From Vibrio sp. D404a (lineage in GTDB: Bacteria; Pseudomonadota; Gammaproteobacteria; Enterobacterales; Vibrionaceae): a DNA stretch of 64,000 bases. A program made the position numbers and the translations under genes. Under the pieces are notes generated by a model that did no database searches, was not told where the DNA came from, and worked only from the letters and a program-made list of their open reading frames with translations. Position 1 is the first letter of the stretch, and each line of letters starts with the position of its first letter. The stretch spans positions 149,672-213,671 of the forward strand of contig NZ_JAHGAJ010000002.1 in NCBI RefSeq assembly GCF_030248535.1, written 5' to 3'. This document shows, piece after piece, positions 45,049 to 53,922 of the stretch.

Positions 45049-46908
45049 ATGTCAGATACCCTTCTACCCAACATATTGCAGTTTATCGATAAAATTGACC
45101 CATTTGATAAGGTGCCTAAAGACGCCTTAAGAGAGCTCGCCTCTCAGATACAGATAAGCTATGTCGGAAAGGGAGAAGTCATTGATCTTTGCTCAAACAA
45201 AGGCGAAAAAGCGCTCTACATTGTTCGCACTGGCGCTTTAGAGCAGCGTAAGTCAGACGGTGTTTTACGAGCGAAATTAGGGCCAGAAGATCTCTTTGGC
45301 TTTACATTCCTCGGCCAACAACAAGACAGCAGTGAAATCTATCAAGCGATCGCAATTGAAAACTCACTCATCTACTCAATACCCCACTCGGCACTCAAAG
45401 CGCTATTTACCAAGCATCCAGAATCGGCTGAACATTTCGCGTCACAGGCACAAGTTCGCTTGAAATCGGCATTAGATGTGGTTTGGTCAAACAAAGAAAA
45501 AGGTCTGTTTATACGCCGAGTTGGTGATGTCGCTAGCGGACGCGTAGCTGTTGTTACTGCGGAGCAACCAATTAAAGACGTTGCTAAAGAGATGCTTATT
45601 CAGCGCTCTCCTTGTGCCGTGGTCTATGAAGAAAATGAAATTGTTGGTTTGATTACAGACAGAGACATGACCAAGCGCGTAATCGCTAAAGATGTAAGCA
45701 CATGTCGCCCTATATCGGAAGTCATGACACTGTCACCGTTAACGATTTCTCCAGACGACCTTGTACTACAAGCGGCATCGATGATGATGCAGTTCAATAT
45801 TCGTAACTTACCCGTCGTACAAGACAATAAGGTGGTCGGGCTTTTGACGACCACTCACCTAGTTCAAAACCACCGTGTTCAAGCCATCTTCCTTATTGAG
45901 AAGATCAAATACGCAGGTAGCGTATCGTCATTGGCCAAGTTTACTCCAGAACGTCAGGCAATTTTTGAAGCCTTGGTTGAAGGCAAAGTGAGTCCAGAAG
46001 TTGTCGGTAAGGTGATGACAATGATCATGGATGCCTATACTCGCCGTCTGATTCAGATTGCCATTGATAAATTAGGCCCTCCACCTTGTGATTTCGCGTG
46101 GATTGTTGCCGGTTCTCATGCTCGTAATGAAGTACACATGCTTTCAGATCAAGACAGTGCAATTGTACTGTCTGACGACGCGACCGATAACGATCGTATT
46201 TACTTCAAACACTTAGCCATGATTGTCACCAAAGGCTTAGAGAGCTGTCACTACCCACTTTGCCCGGGCAAATACATGGCAGCTACACCAAAGTGGTGTC
46301 AGCCTTTGTCCGTCTGGAAACAGTACTACAAGAAATGGGTTGATAACCCAGAATACGATCGCTTACTTAACATCAGCGTTTTCCTCGAAATTCGTTCGGT
46401 TTATGGCAACAGCGAGTTTGAGAAGATTCTAAGGGACGAACTTCATCAAAATATTCAAAGCAATCGAAGCTTCCTTACTATGCTAGTTAACGATGCAGTG
46501 AATACCAACCCTCCTTTAGGCATCTTCAATAGCTTGGTTCTTGAAAAGACAGGCGAGAACAAGAAGACACTCAATATTAAGAAGTACGCGATTAACCTGA
46601 TCATCGATCTCGCACGTATCTATGGACTGGCGGTATCTTGTGACCTTTCCGCGACAGATGAGCGATTTAGAACTGCATTCGAGAAAGGTTCACTCAGCGA
46701 AGATTCGTACAAGAACATTATTAATGCGTATCGCTTCATTCTTTCTTTCCGGTTCAGTCATCAACTCGAAGCGCTTAAACATGGTGGTGAGCCTAACAAC
46801 CACATCAATCCCAATAGTTTTGGTAGCTTTGAGCGTAAACACCTTAAAGATGCCTTTAGAATCATCGCGGAATTGCAGGATGCCGCAAAAGTGAAGTTCG
46901 GAGGCTAA
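45049..46908 (+). CDS. cNMP-binding/CBS/DUF294 nucleotidyltransferase-like protein
   Basis: This is a 619-residue multidomain regulator-type protein. About residues 20-135 form a cNMP-binding domain, two CBS domains follow (about 155-280, with VVYEENEIVGLITDRDMTK and VVQDNKVVGLLTTTHL), then a DUF294 putative nucleotidyltransferase with GSHARNEVHMLSDQDSAI at about 355-373, and the helical DUF294 C-terminal domain. GS-x9-D-x-D is the nucleotidyltransferase active-site pattern. Such genes are usually paired with a DnaQ-type exonuclease beside sodium/acetate symporters in gammaproteobacteria; here the pair stands beside an oligoalginate-type symporter. The reaction is unknown. Confidence 0.88.
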   Translation: MSDTLLPNILQFIDKIDPFDKVPKDALRELASQIQISYVGKGEVIDLCSNKGEKALYIVRTGALEQRKSDGVLRAKLGPEDLFGFTFLGQQQDSSEIYQAIAIENSLIYSIPHSALKALFTKHPESAEHFASQAQVRLKSALDVVWSNKEKGLFIRRVGDVASGRVAVVTAEQPIKDVAKEMLIQRSPCAVVYEENEIVGLITDRDMTKRVIAKDVSTCRPISEVMTLSPLTISPDDLVLQAASMMMQFNIRNLPVVQDNKVVGLLTTTHLVQNHRVQAIFLIEKIKYAGSVSSLAKFTPERQAIFEALVEGKVSPEVVGKVMTMIMDAYTRRLIQIAIDKLGPPPCDFAWIVAGSHARNEVHMLSDQDSAIVLSDDATDNDRIYFKHLAMIVTKGLESCHYPLCPGKYMAATPKWCQPLSVWKQYYKKWVDNPEYDRLLNISVFLEIRSVYGNSEFEKILRDELHQNIQSNRSFLTMLVNDAVNTNPPLGIFNSLVLEKTGENKKTLNIKKYAINLIIDLARIYGLAVSCDLSATDERFRTAFEKGSLSEDSYKNIINAYRFILSFRFSHQLEALKHGGEPNNHINPNSFGSFERKHLKDAFRIIAELQDAAKVKFGG

Positions 46909-46911
46909 TCA

Positions 46912-47622
46912 ATGCTGTTTAAACGCTTTCACCCGTTAATGCGGCTGAATAAAAGACGAGAACTGTTTATTGAGCAGCGCCATCAAGCCCTAGAACTCAA
47001 GGCATTAGTATCTGAGCCAGAGTGTTCGCTCGATACAACAGCCGATGAGCTTAGCTATATTGTTTTGGATCTTGAGACCACAGGGCTACAAGCAGAAAGC
47101 GATCTTATATTGTCTATGGGTTGGGTCGAGATAAACAACGACAAAATCAATCTCAACTCGGCGTCACATCTTTACATCAATGAAGAGTCGTCCGTCGTAC
47201 CTGAAACCGCGGTGATCAACCACATCACCCCGCAAATGCTCAGAGATGGTATCTCTTTATCTAATGCTATGACTCAATTTTTCGAAGCTGCCGCAGGTAA
47301 AATAGTCATTGCCCATGCTTGTGGCGTCGAAAAAGCATTCATCGACCGCTACTTGGATACCTACTATCAAGTGGTGAATTTACCTATCTTGTGGATTGAT
47401 ACGCTAGCGATTGATAAGAACATGGCAAAAGCGCGAAATGAGCATGACCTAGACTACTCTTTGTCTTCGACTCGCGAGCGTTATGGGCTGCCAGAATATA
47501 ACAATCACAACGCGCTTATCGATGCAGTCTCTACAGCAGAGCTTTTCTTAGCACAAAAAAAACGCCTCTCTCCAACGACATCAGTATCAATCGCCAAGCT
47601 CTATAGTTTGAGTCACAAGTAA
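46912..47622 (+). CDS. DnaQ-type 3'-5' exonuclease
   Basis: This 236-residue DEDDh exonuclease resembles the epsilon subunit of DNA polymerase III. ExoI is YIVLDLETTGLQ with Asp and Glu; ExoII is about AHACGVEKAFIDRYL; ExoIII is NHNALIDAVSTAEL, with His and Asp five residues apart. It follows the DUF294 gene by three bases, so the two are coupled. It is not the replicative DnaQ, which is normally next to rnhA. Its role is unknown, possibly RNA or nucleotide turnover linked to the DUF294 protein. Confidence 0.88.
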   Translation: MLFKRFHPLMRLNKRRELFIEQRHQALELKALVSEPECSLDTTADELSYIVLDLETTGLQAESDLILSMGWVEINNDKINLNSASHLYINEESSVVPETAVINHITPQMLRDGISLSNAMTQFFEAAAGKIVIAHACGVEKAFIDRYLDTYYQVVNLPILWIDTLAIDKNMAKARNEHDLDYSLSSTRERYGLPEYNNHNALIDAVSTAELFLAQKKRLSPTTSVSIAKLYSLSHK

Positions 47623-47651
47623 AGATCACTAATACAAAAAATCTTACCCCA

Positions 47652-47692
47652 CAAAAAATAACCCCGATATGGATGACATATCGGGGTTTTAT
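47652..47692 (+). terminator. Terminator of the DUF294-exonuclease operon
   Basis: AACCCCGATAT pairs with ATATCGGGGTT around a 7-base loop and is followed by TTATTT. It lies about 35 bases after the exonuclease stop. Confidence 0.88.
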
Positions 47693-47748
47693 TTATCGAA
47701 AAACAACAAGTCACTTCTTGAGTCGAAAGCTATACGATAAAAACGACA

Positions 47749-47775
47749 GAAGCGGCTGAACTATCAGCCGCTTTA
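47749..47775 (-). terminator. Probable terminator of the symporter gene
   Basis: AAGCGGCTGA, loop TAGT, TCAGCCGCTT on the minus strand, about 35 bases after the symporter stop. A T-rich stretch begins only after six bases, so termination may be weak. Confidence 0.6.
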
Positions 47776-47810
47776 AAGTTATCTATTTGAAGTTATGGAT
47801 GTATCAAACA

Positions 47811-49595
47811 TCATGAGGTTTGTTCTGATACCGTGCCCTTTTCTTCAACCGTGTCATCCACCGCTTTCACAAGCAGCATACCAACACCACCTACAATCGC
47901 GCCACACAGGATGAACACCATGCGTCCCCACATTGGGTTAGGTAGAAGGGCCATTAGCATGACACCAACACCCGCTACTGCGATTAGTTTACCAAGCATT
48001 TGACGCTGCTTGTTGTCTAGCTTCTTCTGCTCTGTAGATTCAGCAACCAATGGTGTATCTAAGTTGTTGAAGAACTTATCTACATCCGCTTGACGCTCTT
48101 CACGTAGTGGTTTGTAGAACAGAGTAGAAGCCACGAAGAAGCCACCTGTTAGTGTAATGTGACCGATTAGACCGATTGCAACCTTAACATCAGACCACTC
48201 ACGCTTAGTTAGCTCTTCTAGACCGAATACTGCTGAAACCATTTCTGCATTGATAACGAAACCAACGATGTAAGAAACGATACCACCGACGATTAGCGTA
48301 CCCCAACCTGCCCAGTCTGGAGTCTTCTTAATGAAGAAACCAAGGAATGCTGGAATTGTCATTGGGAAGCCGATTAGTGCACCAACGTACATCATCGTAT
48401 CGAACAGGCTCAGACCTTTTAGAGAGTTGATGAACTGTGCGATTAGAATGATAGCAACACCAAATACCGTAGAAGTAATCTTAGATACGGTTACTAGCTC
48501 TTTCTCTGAAGCTTGACCTTTACGAACAACTGGTTCATAGAAGTTCTTAACAAAGATACCTGAGTTACGGTTTAGGCCTGAGTCCATAGAAGACATCGTT
48601 GCTGCAAACATTGCCGCGACTAGAAGACCAACCATACCTGCTGGCATGTATTCTTGTACAAAGTATAGGTAAGCGAAGTCACCAGCTTTCGAACCTGCAT
48701 CAGGGTATGCTGCAGATAGGTCTACACCTTGACCCGCAATGTACCAAGAAGGCATGAACCAAATGAATACACCACCTAACATTAGTACACATGCAAGAAG
48801 TGCAGCTTTCTTAGCGTTCTTCGAGTCTTTTGCCGCTAGGTAACGGTAAGAGTTAAGCATGTTGTTAGTAATAGAGAACTGCTTAACAAAGATGAAGAAT
48901 GCCCAGATGCTGAAGATGCTTAAGTAGTTAAGGTTGTTACCCGCTACGAAAGAGCCTGTGTCGCCGACAGGGAAGTTGCTGACGATTTCACCAACACCGC
49001 CACCTTGAACAACCGCTACTACAGCACACGTCACCGTTACCGCCATGATGATAACCATCTGCATAAAGTCAGATGCGATTACCGCCCATGAACCGCCCGT
49101 TACTGACATAGCGAGTACAACCAGACCAGTGATCCAGATTGTCATCGTCATATCGAAGCCGAAGATACCAGAAGCAATAATGGCGAGAGCGTTCAACCAA
49201 ACACCTGCTGAAACAACAGAGTTAGGCATTGAAGACCAAGTAAATACCTGCTCGTTCGCTGCACCAAATCGCATGCGGATAGCTTCGATTACTGTAACAA
49301 CACGCAGTTGACGGAACTTAGGAGCAAAGTACGCAAAGTTCATGAAGTAACCAAACGCGTTTGCTAAGAAGATGATTGCTACCGCGAAACCATCGTTGTA
49401 TGCCTTACCCGCTGCACCGGTAAATGTCCAAGCGGAGAATTGCGTCATAAATGCAGTCGCACCTACCATCCACCAGAGCATGTTACCGCCCCCACGGAAG
49501 TAATCACTGGTGTTACTAGTAAACGTTCTGAACATCCATCCTATAGCGATAAGAAATAAGAAATAGATGCCTACAATAGCTGTATTGAGTTCCAT
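47811..49595 (-). CDS. Sodium/solute symporter (SSS), candidate oligoalginate/DEH importer
   Basis: This is a 594-residue SSS transporter with about 14 hydrophobic segments. MLWWMVGATAFMTQFSAWTFTGAAG carries the sodium site helix 1 region, and NNMLNSYRYLAAKDSKNAKK a central loop. The family member ToaA/ToaB of V. splendidus imports alginate oligomers or DEH, and this protein's place in the alginate island supports that use, by inference. A long polar insert (LYFVQEYMPAGM region) and a hydrophilic stretch near 510-540 precede the last helices. The TTGTACTACAATA palindrome lies 66-80 bases before the start. Confidence 0.8.
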   Translation of the reverse strand: MELNTAIVGIYFLFLIAIGWMFRTFTSNTSDYFRGGGNMLWWMVGATAFMTQFSAWTFTGAAGKAYNDGFAVAIIFLANAFGYFMNFAYFAPKFRQLRVVTVIEAIRMRFGAANEQVFTWSSMPNSVVSAGVWLNALAIIASGIFGFDMTMTIWITGLVVLAMSVTGGSWAVIASDFMQMVIIMAVTVTCAVVAVVQGGGVGEIVSNFPVGDTGSFVAGNNLNYLSIFSIWAFFIFVKQFSITNNMLNSYRYLAAKDSKNAKKAALLACVLMLGGVFIWFMPSWYIAGQGVDLSAAYPDAGSKAGDFAYLYFVQEYMPAGMVGLLVAAMFAATMSSMDSGLNRNSGIFVKNFYEPVVRKGQASEKELVTVSKITSTVFGVAIILIAQFINSLKGLSLFDTMMYVGALIGFPMTIPAFLGFFIKKTPDWAGWGTLIVGGIVSYIVGFVINAEMVSAVFGLEELTKREWSDVKVAIGLIGHITLTGGFFVASTLFYKPLREERQADVDKFFNNLDTPLVAESTEQKKLDNKQRQMLGKLIAVAGVGVMLMALLPNPMWGRMVFILCGAIVGGVGMLLVKAVDDTVEEKGTVSEQTS

Positions 49596-49660
49596 TCTAA
49601 TAGACCTTTTGTTTTTCTATAATTAGTTTCGACCCGTACATCATAGCTATAAACCCACCC

Positions 49661-49675
49661 TATTGTACTACAATA
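49661..49675. promoter_or_regulatory. Perfect palindrome TATTGTACTACAATA upstream of the symporter
   Basis: A 15-base perfect palindrome (centre C) contains TTGTnnnACAA, 66-80 bases before the symporter start, the same spacing as at kdgF. It is the best operator candidate of the family. Confidence 0.55.
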
Positions 49676-49853
49676 AGTCAAAAGTGTGATTAATGGCAGA
49701 TTAATATTATTTTTGTGAATCGGTCGATATTACTGCGTTTTAGTTATCAATTGAGTCTCTTAACCCTTTTAGAGAAAGGGATTCACTCATTTTGTAAATT
49801 GTCTGTAGAGGCCCTTTATCTCCTTTCTTTTCACTACAGACCAAAATCAAATC

Positions 49854-49864
49854 TTGTCATACAT
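49854..49864. promoter_or_regulatory. TTGTCATACAT element
   Basis: One base differs from the kdgF palindrome TTGTCATACAA. It lies just left of the minus-strand terminator at 49865, so its target gene is unclear. Confidence 0.25.
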
Positions 49865-50060
49865 ATAAAAAAGCCCACGCTCGAGAACGAAACGTGGGCA
49901 AAACGGATAATCCGCCTGAACAAAAGCAGGAAGAAAACACTCAGAAAGCCGAACGATACCCCCACGGAATTCTACGCTCACCTTGTAACTACTGGCGTCA
50001 TTCTCTATTGAAGCCTTTACAGGCCACCTACTGTGTTCAGAAATATGGGAACATAACTCA
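49865..50060 (-). ncRNA. Candidate small RNA ending at a strong minus-strand terminator
   Basis: On the minus strand GCCCACG and CGTGGGC (49899-49873) close a hairpin, followed by six T. The next minus-strand gene to the left is the symporter 270 bases away, so the terminator belongs to a transcript coming from the right, where no ORF with a ribosome site exists. The 5' end is a guess. Confidence 0.3.
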
Positions 50061-50104
50061 TTTGTAACCTCGTTGAACCAGTTGTTAGCTAATTCAAAAG
50101 CAAC

Positions 50105-50154
50105 AAAAAATTGGGGTGTTTAACAACAACATATAAGGCCTCTAAGCACCCCAA
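50105..50154 (-). terminator. Minus-strand hairpin plus T run, upstream gene unknown
   Basis: TTGGGGTG pairs with CACCCCAA around a 28-base loop; on the minus strand it is followed by TTTTTTG. It may end a short RNA. No minus-strand gene feeds into it. Confidence 0.45.
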
Positions 50155-50480
50155 TCAGCATTATTGTATTACTAATAAATAAAAATGGTTAGTGCTTAAT
50201 GCCAAAATAGAGAGCTAAGTCAATAAATGAACAACAACCTATTCGGCCGATCTATTGCTACTTGTCGCATAACAGGTCGTATTTGGAGGGGATATCTCGA
50301 TAAGTATAAATTCTAGTTAAGTCACATAGTTGGCGATTATTTGATTTTACAGATAGATTTTTCTCACAGATTGCATACCCTAAAAATAATACAATAACAT
50401 TACAGCTGATTGGTCGTGCTGAGCCGTTCAAGCACACACAACCAACACCTAAACTCACTTGTCTATTCGTGTGAACAAAT

Positions 50481-52406
50481 ATGAAAAATATAAAAACGTT
50501 ATTTCCACTAGGTTTTAAAGGCAAACTCATCCTTATGGTGGCCGCTGTCACCACTGTTTCTCTCATCGCTTCCAATTGGTTTTCATTTAACCTCGCTAAA
50601 GAGCAGGTAGAAGAGACGATTTACAAAGAGATCGACCGCTCTCTCGCTGTTGAGATCAATGAGATTGAGCAAGATGTGCAACGTACGATTTCTGTCGTTC
50701 AGTCAACTGCGACTGAGCTGAGCGCTGCAAACTTTGAAGTCGAAAACCAAGCATTAATGCATTACGCAGCTAAACTAGGCGGCATTGATAAGATGGTAAT
50801 TGGGTTTGACGATGGTCGTTCTTATACCTCGCGTCCGTCAGAATCTTTCCCCAATGGCATCGGTATTCCTGAAAAGTACAACCCAACGACGCGCCCTTGG
50901 TACAAGCTTGCCAAAACACGTTCTGGGCTGTCATTAAGCGACCTATTCTTTACAAAGAGCACTCAAACGCCGATGGTCGGTGTGATGTACTCGTTCAAAG
51001 ACAGCGTATTAATGGCAGACCTTCGCTTTGATGACCTTGAGGATAAACTCGGCGCGCTAGAAGAGATTTATCAAGCGCGCGGCCTGATTGTCGATGACAA
51101 AGGCATGATCATCGCTTCTACTATCGAGAGCATCGCCCCACAAAGCATGTTGAGCTCATTGCCACAATCTACTCAGATTGCTGTCGCGACCAATCAACCG
51201 GGATCGTTCATTCGTGGCTCTATCGACCAACAAGAGATGATGTTAATGGCTAAGGTCGTCAACATTGGCGACGCTAACCAATGGCATATGATCTCGGTAA
51301 TCGACCCTAAAATCGCAATGAAAACTCTCGACAATGTCGTGTTTAACGCCCAAATGCTGATCATTGGTGCAGTGTTCAGCGCGATTGCAGTGATGACTCT
51401 GCTATTAAACATGCTCTACCACCCTATCATTTCACTGCGTAATATCGTTCACGACCTATCGCAAGGGAACGGTGATCTGACTCAGCGCCTAGAAGAGAAA
51501 ACCAATGATGACCTTGGGAAAATAGCCCGCGACATCAATATCTTCATCAGCGGACTACAGACCATGATCACGGAAGTTAAGCAGAAAAACGTGGTGCTAG
51601 AAGGAAAAGTGAGCAGTATCGAAGGTTGTTGCCAAGAAACTAACAGCGTTTTGCAGGTTCATACTGACGAGACTAGCCAAGTTGTGACAGCGATTGATAG
51701 CCTTTCACACGCATCGATTGACGTTGAAAAGAACTCTCAATCTGCTGCTGAAGCCGCTCACAACGCAGCAACATTTAGTGATGAAACCAAGCAGATCAAC
51801 GTATTAACTGAGTCCTACATCAACGCGCTTGAAGAGCAAGTCGATACCACGTCGAATGACATCATCGCTATGGCGAACGAATCTCAAAGCATTCAGTCTA
51901 TTGTCACGGTTATTGGTGGTATTGCCGAACAAACTAACCTTCTTGCGCTTAATGCATCGATTGAGGCAGCAAGGGCTGGAGAACACGGCCGTGGCTTTGC
52001 GGTGGTTGCCGACGAAGTTCGTGCATTGGCGAATCGCACGCAAGAGAGCACGTCAGAAATCGAAGAAGCCTTGTCTAATCTTCAAGGTCAATCAGAGGGC
52101 TTGGTTAAATCGATTGAGCTAACCAAATCAAACTGCGAGAAAACTCGTAATCAGGTTGTTCGAGCCGTTGATATGCTGTCTAAGTTAAGCGAAAAGATGG
52201 AAGTGGTTAATAGCTTTAACAGCGACATCTCTAGTGCATCAGCGGAGCAAAATGCCGTTACACAGAGCATTACTAAGAGTGTTCATGAAATCGACCAAAT
52301 CGTTCTCGAACTCAACAAATTGAGTGTCAATCAAGTGAATGAGTCTGCCGAAATTAAGCAACTTAACCATAGTATTAATACACTGATGAGTCGATTTAAG
52401 GTTTAA
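50481..52406 (+). CDS. Methyl-accepting chemotaxis protein with dCache sensor
   Basis: This is a 641-residue chemoreceptor. An N-terminal membrane segment (about 13-33), a periplasmic dCache_1-type sensor (about 35-285, with TRPWYKLAK and VSVIDPK-like strands), a second membrane segment (about 290-312), HAMP (about 313-365) and the cytoplasmic signalling domain follow. The hairpin tip is [20 protein letters not shown], invariant in MCPs. TRPWY is the ligand-pocket motif of dCache receptors for amino acids and similar compounds. It is next to the alginate symporter region but divergent from it; sensing alginate products is only possible. No terminal pentapeptide for CheR is seen. Confidence 0.92.
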   Translation: MKNIKTLFPLGFKGKLILMVAAVTTVSLIASNWFSFNLAKEQVEETIYKEIDRSLAVEINEIEQDVQRTISVVQSTATELSAANFEVENQALMHYAAKLGGIDKMVIGFDDGRSYTSRPSESFPNGIGIPEKYNPTTRPWYKLAKTRSGLSLSDLFFTKSTQTPMVGVMYSFKDSVLMADLRFDDLEDKLGALEEIYQARGLIVDDKGMIIASTIESIAPQSMLSSLPQSTQIAVATNQPGSFIRGSIDQQEMMLMAKVVNIGDANQWHMISVIDPKIAMKTLDNVVFNAQMLIIGAVFSAIAVMTLLLNMLYHPIISLRNIVHDLSQGNGDLTQRLEEKTNDDLGKIARDINIFISGLQTMITEVKQKNVVLEGKVSSIEGCCQETNSVLQVHTDETSQVVTAIDSLSHASIDVEKNSQSAAEAAHNAATFSDETKQINVLTESYINALEEQVDTTSNDIIAMANESQSIQSIVTVIGGIAEQTNLLALNASIEAARAGEHGRGFAVVADEVRALANRTQESTSEIEEALSNLQGQSEGLVKSIELTKSNCEKTRNQVVRAVDMLSKLSEKMEVVNSFNSDISSASAEQNAVTQSITKSVHEIDQIVLELNKLSVNQVNESAEIKQLNHSINTLMSRFKV

Positions 52407-52424
52407 GCGCTTCGACTTACAATT

Positions 52425-52450
52425 ACAGTTACAGTTACAGCACTTTAACT
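52425..52450. repeat. Short TTACAG tandem repeat
   Basis: About four copies of TTACAR (TTACAATTACAGTTACAG) lie directly after the chemoreceptor stop. This may be a length-variable microsatellite. Confidence 0.5.
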
Positions 52451-52457
52451 TCTAACG

Positions 52458-52484
52458 TAACCGCTCTATTTAGGGCGGTTTTTA
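52458..52484 (+). terminator. Terminator of the chemoreceptor gene
   Basis: AACCGC pairs with GCGGTT around an AT-rich loop, then TTTTT follows. Confidence 0.75.
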
Positions 52485-52494
52485 TGGTGCAAAC

Positions 52495-52528
52495 AAAAAC
52501 GCCCACCTTTCATCTGAATAGGTAGGCA
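52495..52528 (-). terminator. Terminator of the argO unit
   Basis: On the minus strand GCCTACC pairs with GGTGGGC (one G-U) and TTTTT follows after the stem. Confidence 0.65.
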
Positions 52529-52580
52529 TGTTCCAAACTATCTAGAACCTTAGTCAATTGCTAACAGGTAACCTGTTCAA

Positions 52581-53177
52581 CTAGAAGATGAGGCTCAATG
52601 CGATCGTGGCCATGATGATCCCAACGATAAACTCCAATATTTTCCACGATTGCGGACGGCTGAATAACGGAGAGAGAAAACGCGCTCCAAAGCCCAGCGA
52701 GAAAAAGAAGACAAAAGATGCCGTAATTGCACCGAAAGCAAACTGCATTTCATTCGGTTGATATTGGGTGGAAATGGATCCAAGCAACACAACCGTGTCT
52801 AGATACACATGTGGGTTCAGCCAAGTAAATGCCAAACAGACCGAGACGACTTTCAGCAATGAGCCTTTGGTCTGGACATGCGTTTCCAAAGCATGATGCT
52901 CAGTAAACGCAGAACGAAAACTCATGAAAGAATAGACCGCCAAAAACAGTGCTCCGCCATACCGCGCCAGCTGTTCAATCTGTGGGAACTTCTGAACAAT
53001 AGCGCCAAAACCCGTCACGCCAAAACTGATAAGAAGTGCATCAGAGACAGCGCACACTAAACAGACGATAAACACATGTTGGTTTTTCAAACCCTGCTTC
53101 AATACAAAGGCATTTTGCGAACCGATAGCCAGAATCAACGATAGGCCAAGAGAAAAGCCGGATAAATACGTTGCCAT
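52581..53177 (-). CDS. argO: Arginine exporter ArgO (LysE family)
   Basis: This 198-residue LysE-family exporter has six hydrophobic segments. LSLILAIGSQNAFVLKQGLKNQ is the diagnostic N-terminal helix, and AFTWLNPHVYLDTVVLLGSI the conserved helix 4, as in ArgO (YggA). It exports arginine and related cations. It lies six bases after a GNAT gene on the same strand, so the two are co-transcribed. ArgP normally regulates argO in enterobacteria; no regulator is visible here. The arginine importer operon lies 37 kb away. Confidence 0.87.
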   Translation of the reverse strand: MATYLSGFSLGLSLILAIGSQNAFVLKQGLKNQHVFIVCLVCAVSDALLISFGVTGFGAIVQKFPQIEQLARYGGALFLAVYSFMSFRSAFTEHHALETHVQTKGSLLKVVSVCLAFTWLNPHVYLDTVVLLGSISTQYQPNEMQFAFGAITASFVFFFSLGFGARFLSPLFSRPQSWKILEFIVGIIMATIALSLIF

Positions 53178-53182
53178 GCTAT

Positions 53183-53638
53183 CTAGATATCAATGGTCAT
53201 AAATTGGCTGTGTGGATCGAGCTTGTAATCTGCGAATGGCTCACAATAACGAAAGCCAAACTTTTCATAGAGGTTTCGGGCTGGTTTAAAATACTCTTCA
53301 CTGCCCGTTTCTAGGCTGAGTGTTTGATAACGACGCTCTGAAGAAACATCAAGAACATGCTGCAACAGTTGACTTGCTACCCCACCCTTTCTTGCGTGAC
53401 GCGACGTGCGCATCGATTTAAGCTCTGCGTGTTGTGGTTCTAGCTCCTTAATCGCAACGCAGCCGAGCAGTACATCAGCCTTCCAAGCACTAAAGAACGT
53501 AATGTCTGCTGCTTTTAATGCGCTTACATCAAGTGCGTGAACACTTTCCGCTGGTGATGTGGCATACATGTCCGCTAAATGCTCTTCAAGCAAAGCGATG
53601 ACATCTCCACCTGACAAGTCATCCTTCCTGATTTCCAT
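53183..53638 (-). CDS. GNAT acetyltransferase
   Basis: This GNAT protein has the acetyl-CoA signature around TSRHARKGGVASQLLQHVLD, and LSLETGSEEYFKPARNLYEKFGF, typical of the YedL/ElaA-like GNATs. The start is probably the ATG at 53638 (AGGA nine bases upstream) rather than 53647, giving 151 residues. It is the first gene of a two-gene unit with argO. The substrate is unknown. Confidence 0.85.
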   Translation of the reverse strand: MEIRKDDLSGGDVIALLEEHLADMYATSPAESVHALDVSALKAADITFFSAWKADVLLGCVAIKELEPQHAELKSMRTSRHARKGGVASQLLQHVLDVSSERRYQTLSLETGSEEYFKPARNLYEKFGFRYCEPFADYKLDPHSQFMTIDI

Positions 53639-53922
53639 GAGTCTCATTCCTTTATCGTGCTGATATAGCGCACTTTATTTGCTTAAGTAAGTCATTCAGA
53701 ATAACTGAAGCTTCATTTACAGTTCAAGATCAAAAATATGCCTTTATAGAGAAGGCCTATCGGCACATACCCATATACCTCTACATAAAACGATATCCAG
53801 CCAAACGCCACTCACGAAAAAATCAGTGGTCGTGACGAAAAACACTTTTTGTTTCTCTTTGCAAAATGAGTCCCTTACGATGCGCCACCACTCCATTTCT
53901 AAGCACATTGCTAAAGGCCAAC

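Larger units (their letters stand above)
49596..50480. other. Long intergenic region with two unexplained minus-strand terminators
   Basis: These 885 bases hold the symporter and chemoreceptor promoters, the 49661 palindrome, a TTGTCATACAT element at 49854-49864, and two hairpin-plus-T-run signals on the minus strand although no minus-strand protein gene lies to their right before the chemoreceptor. No protein gene is supported. Confidence 0.5.

Noticed and set aside
49715..50011. 98-residue plus-strand ORF in the symporter-chemoreceptor gap
   Set aside because: It runs through the terminator hairpin, lacks a ribosome site and reads as low-complexity, basic sequence.
50258..50575. 105-residue minus-strand ORF over the chemoreceptor start
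   Set aside because: It covers the chemoreceptor's signal region in antisense; composition and lack of motifs mark it as a shadow.
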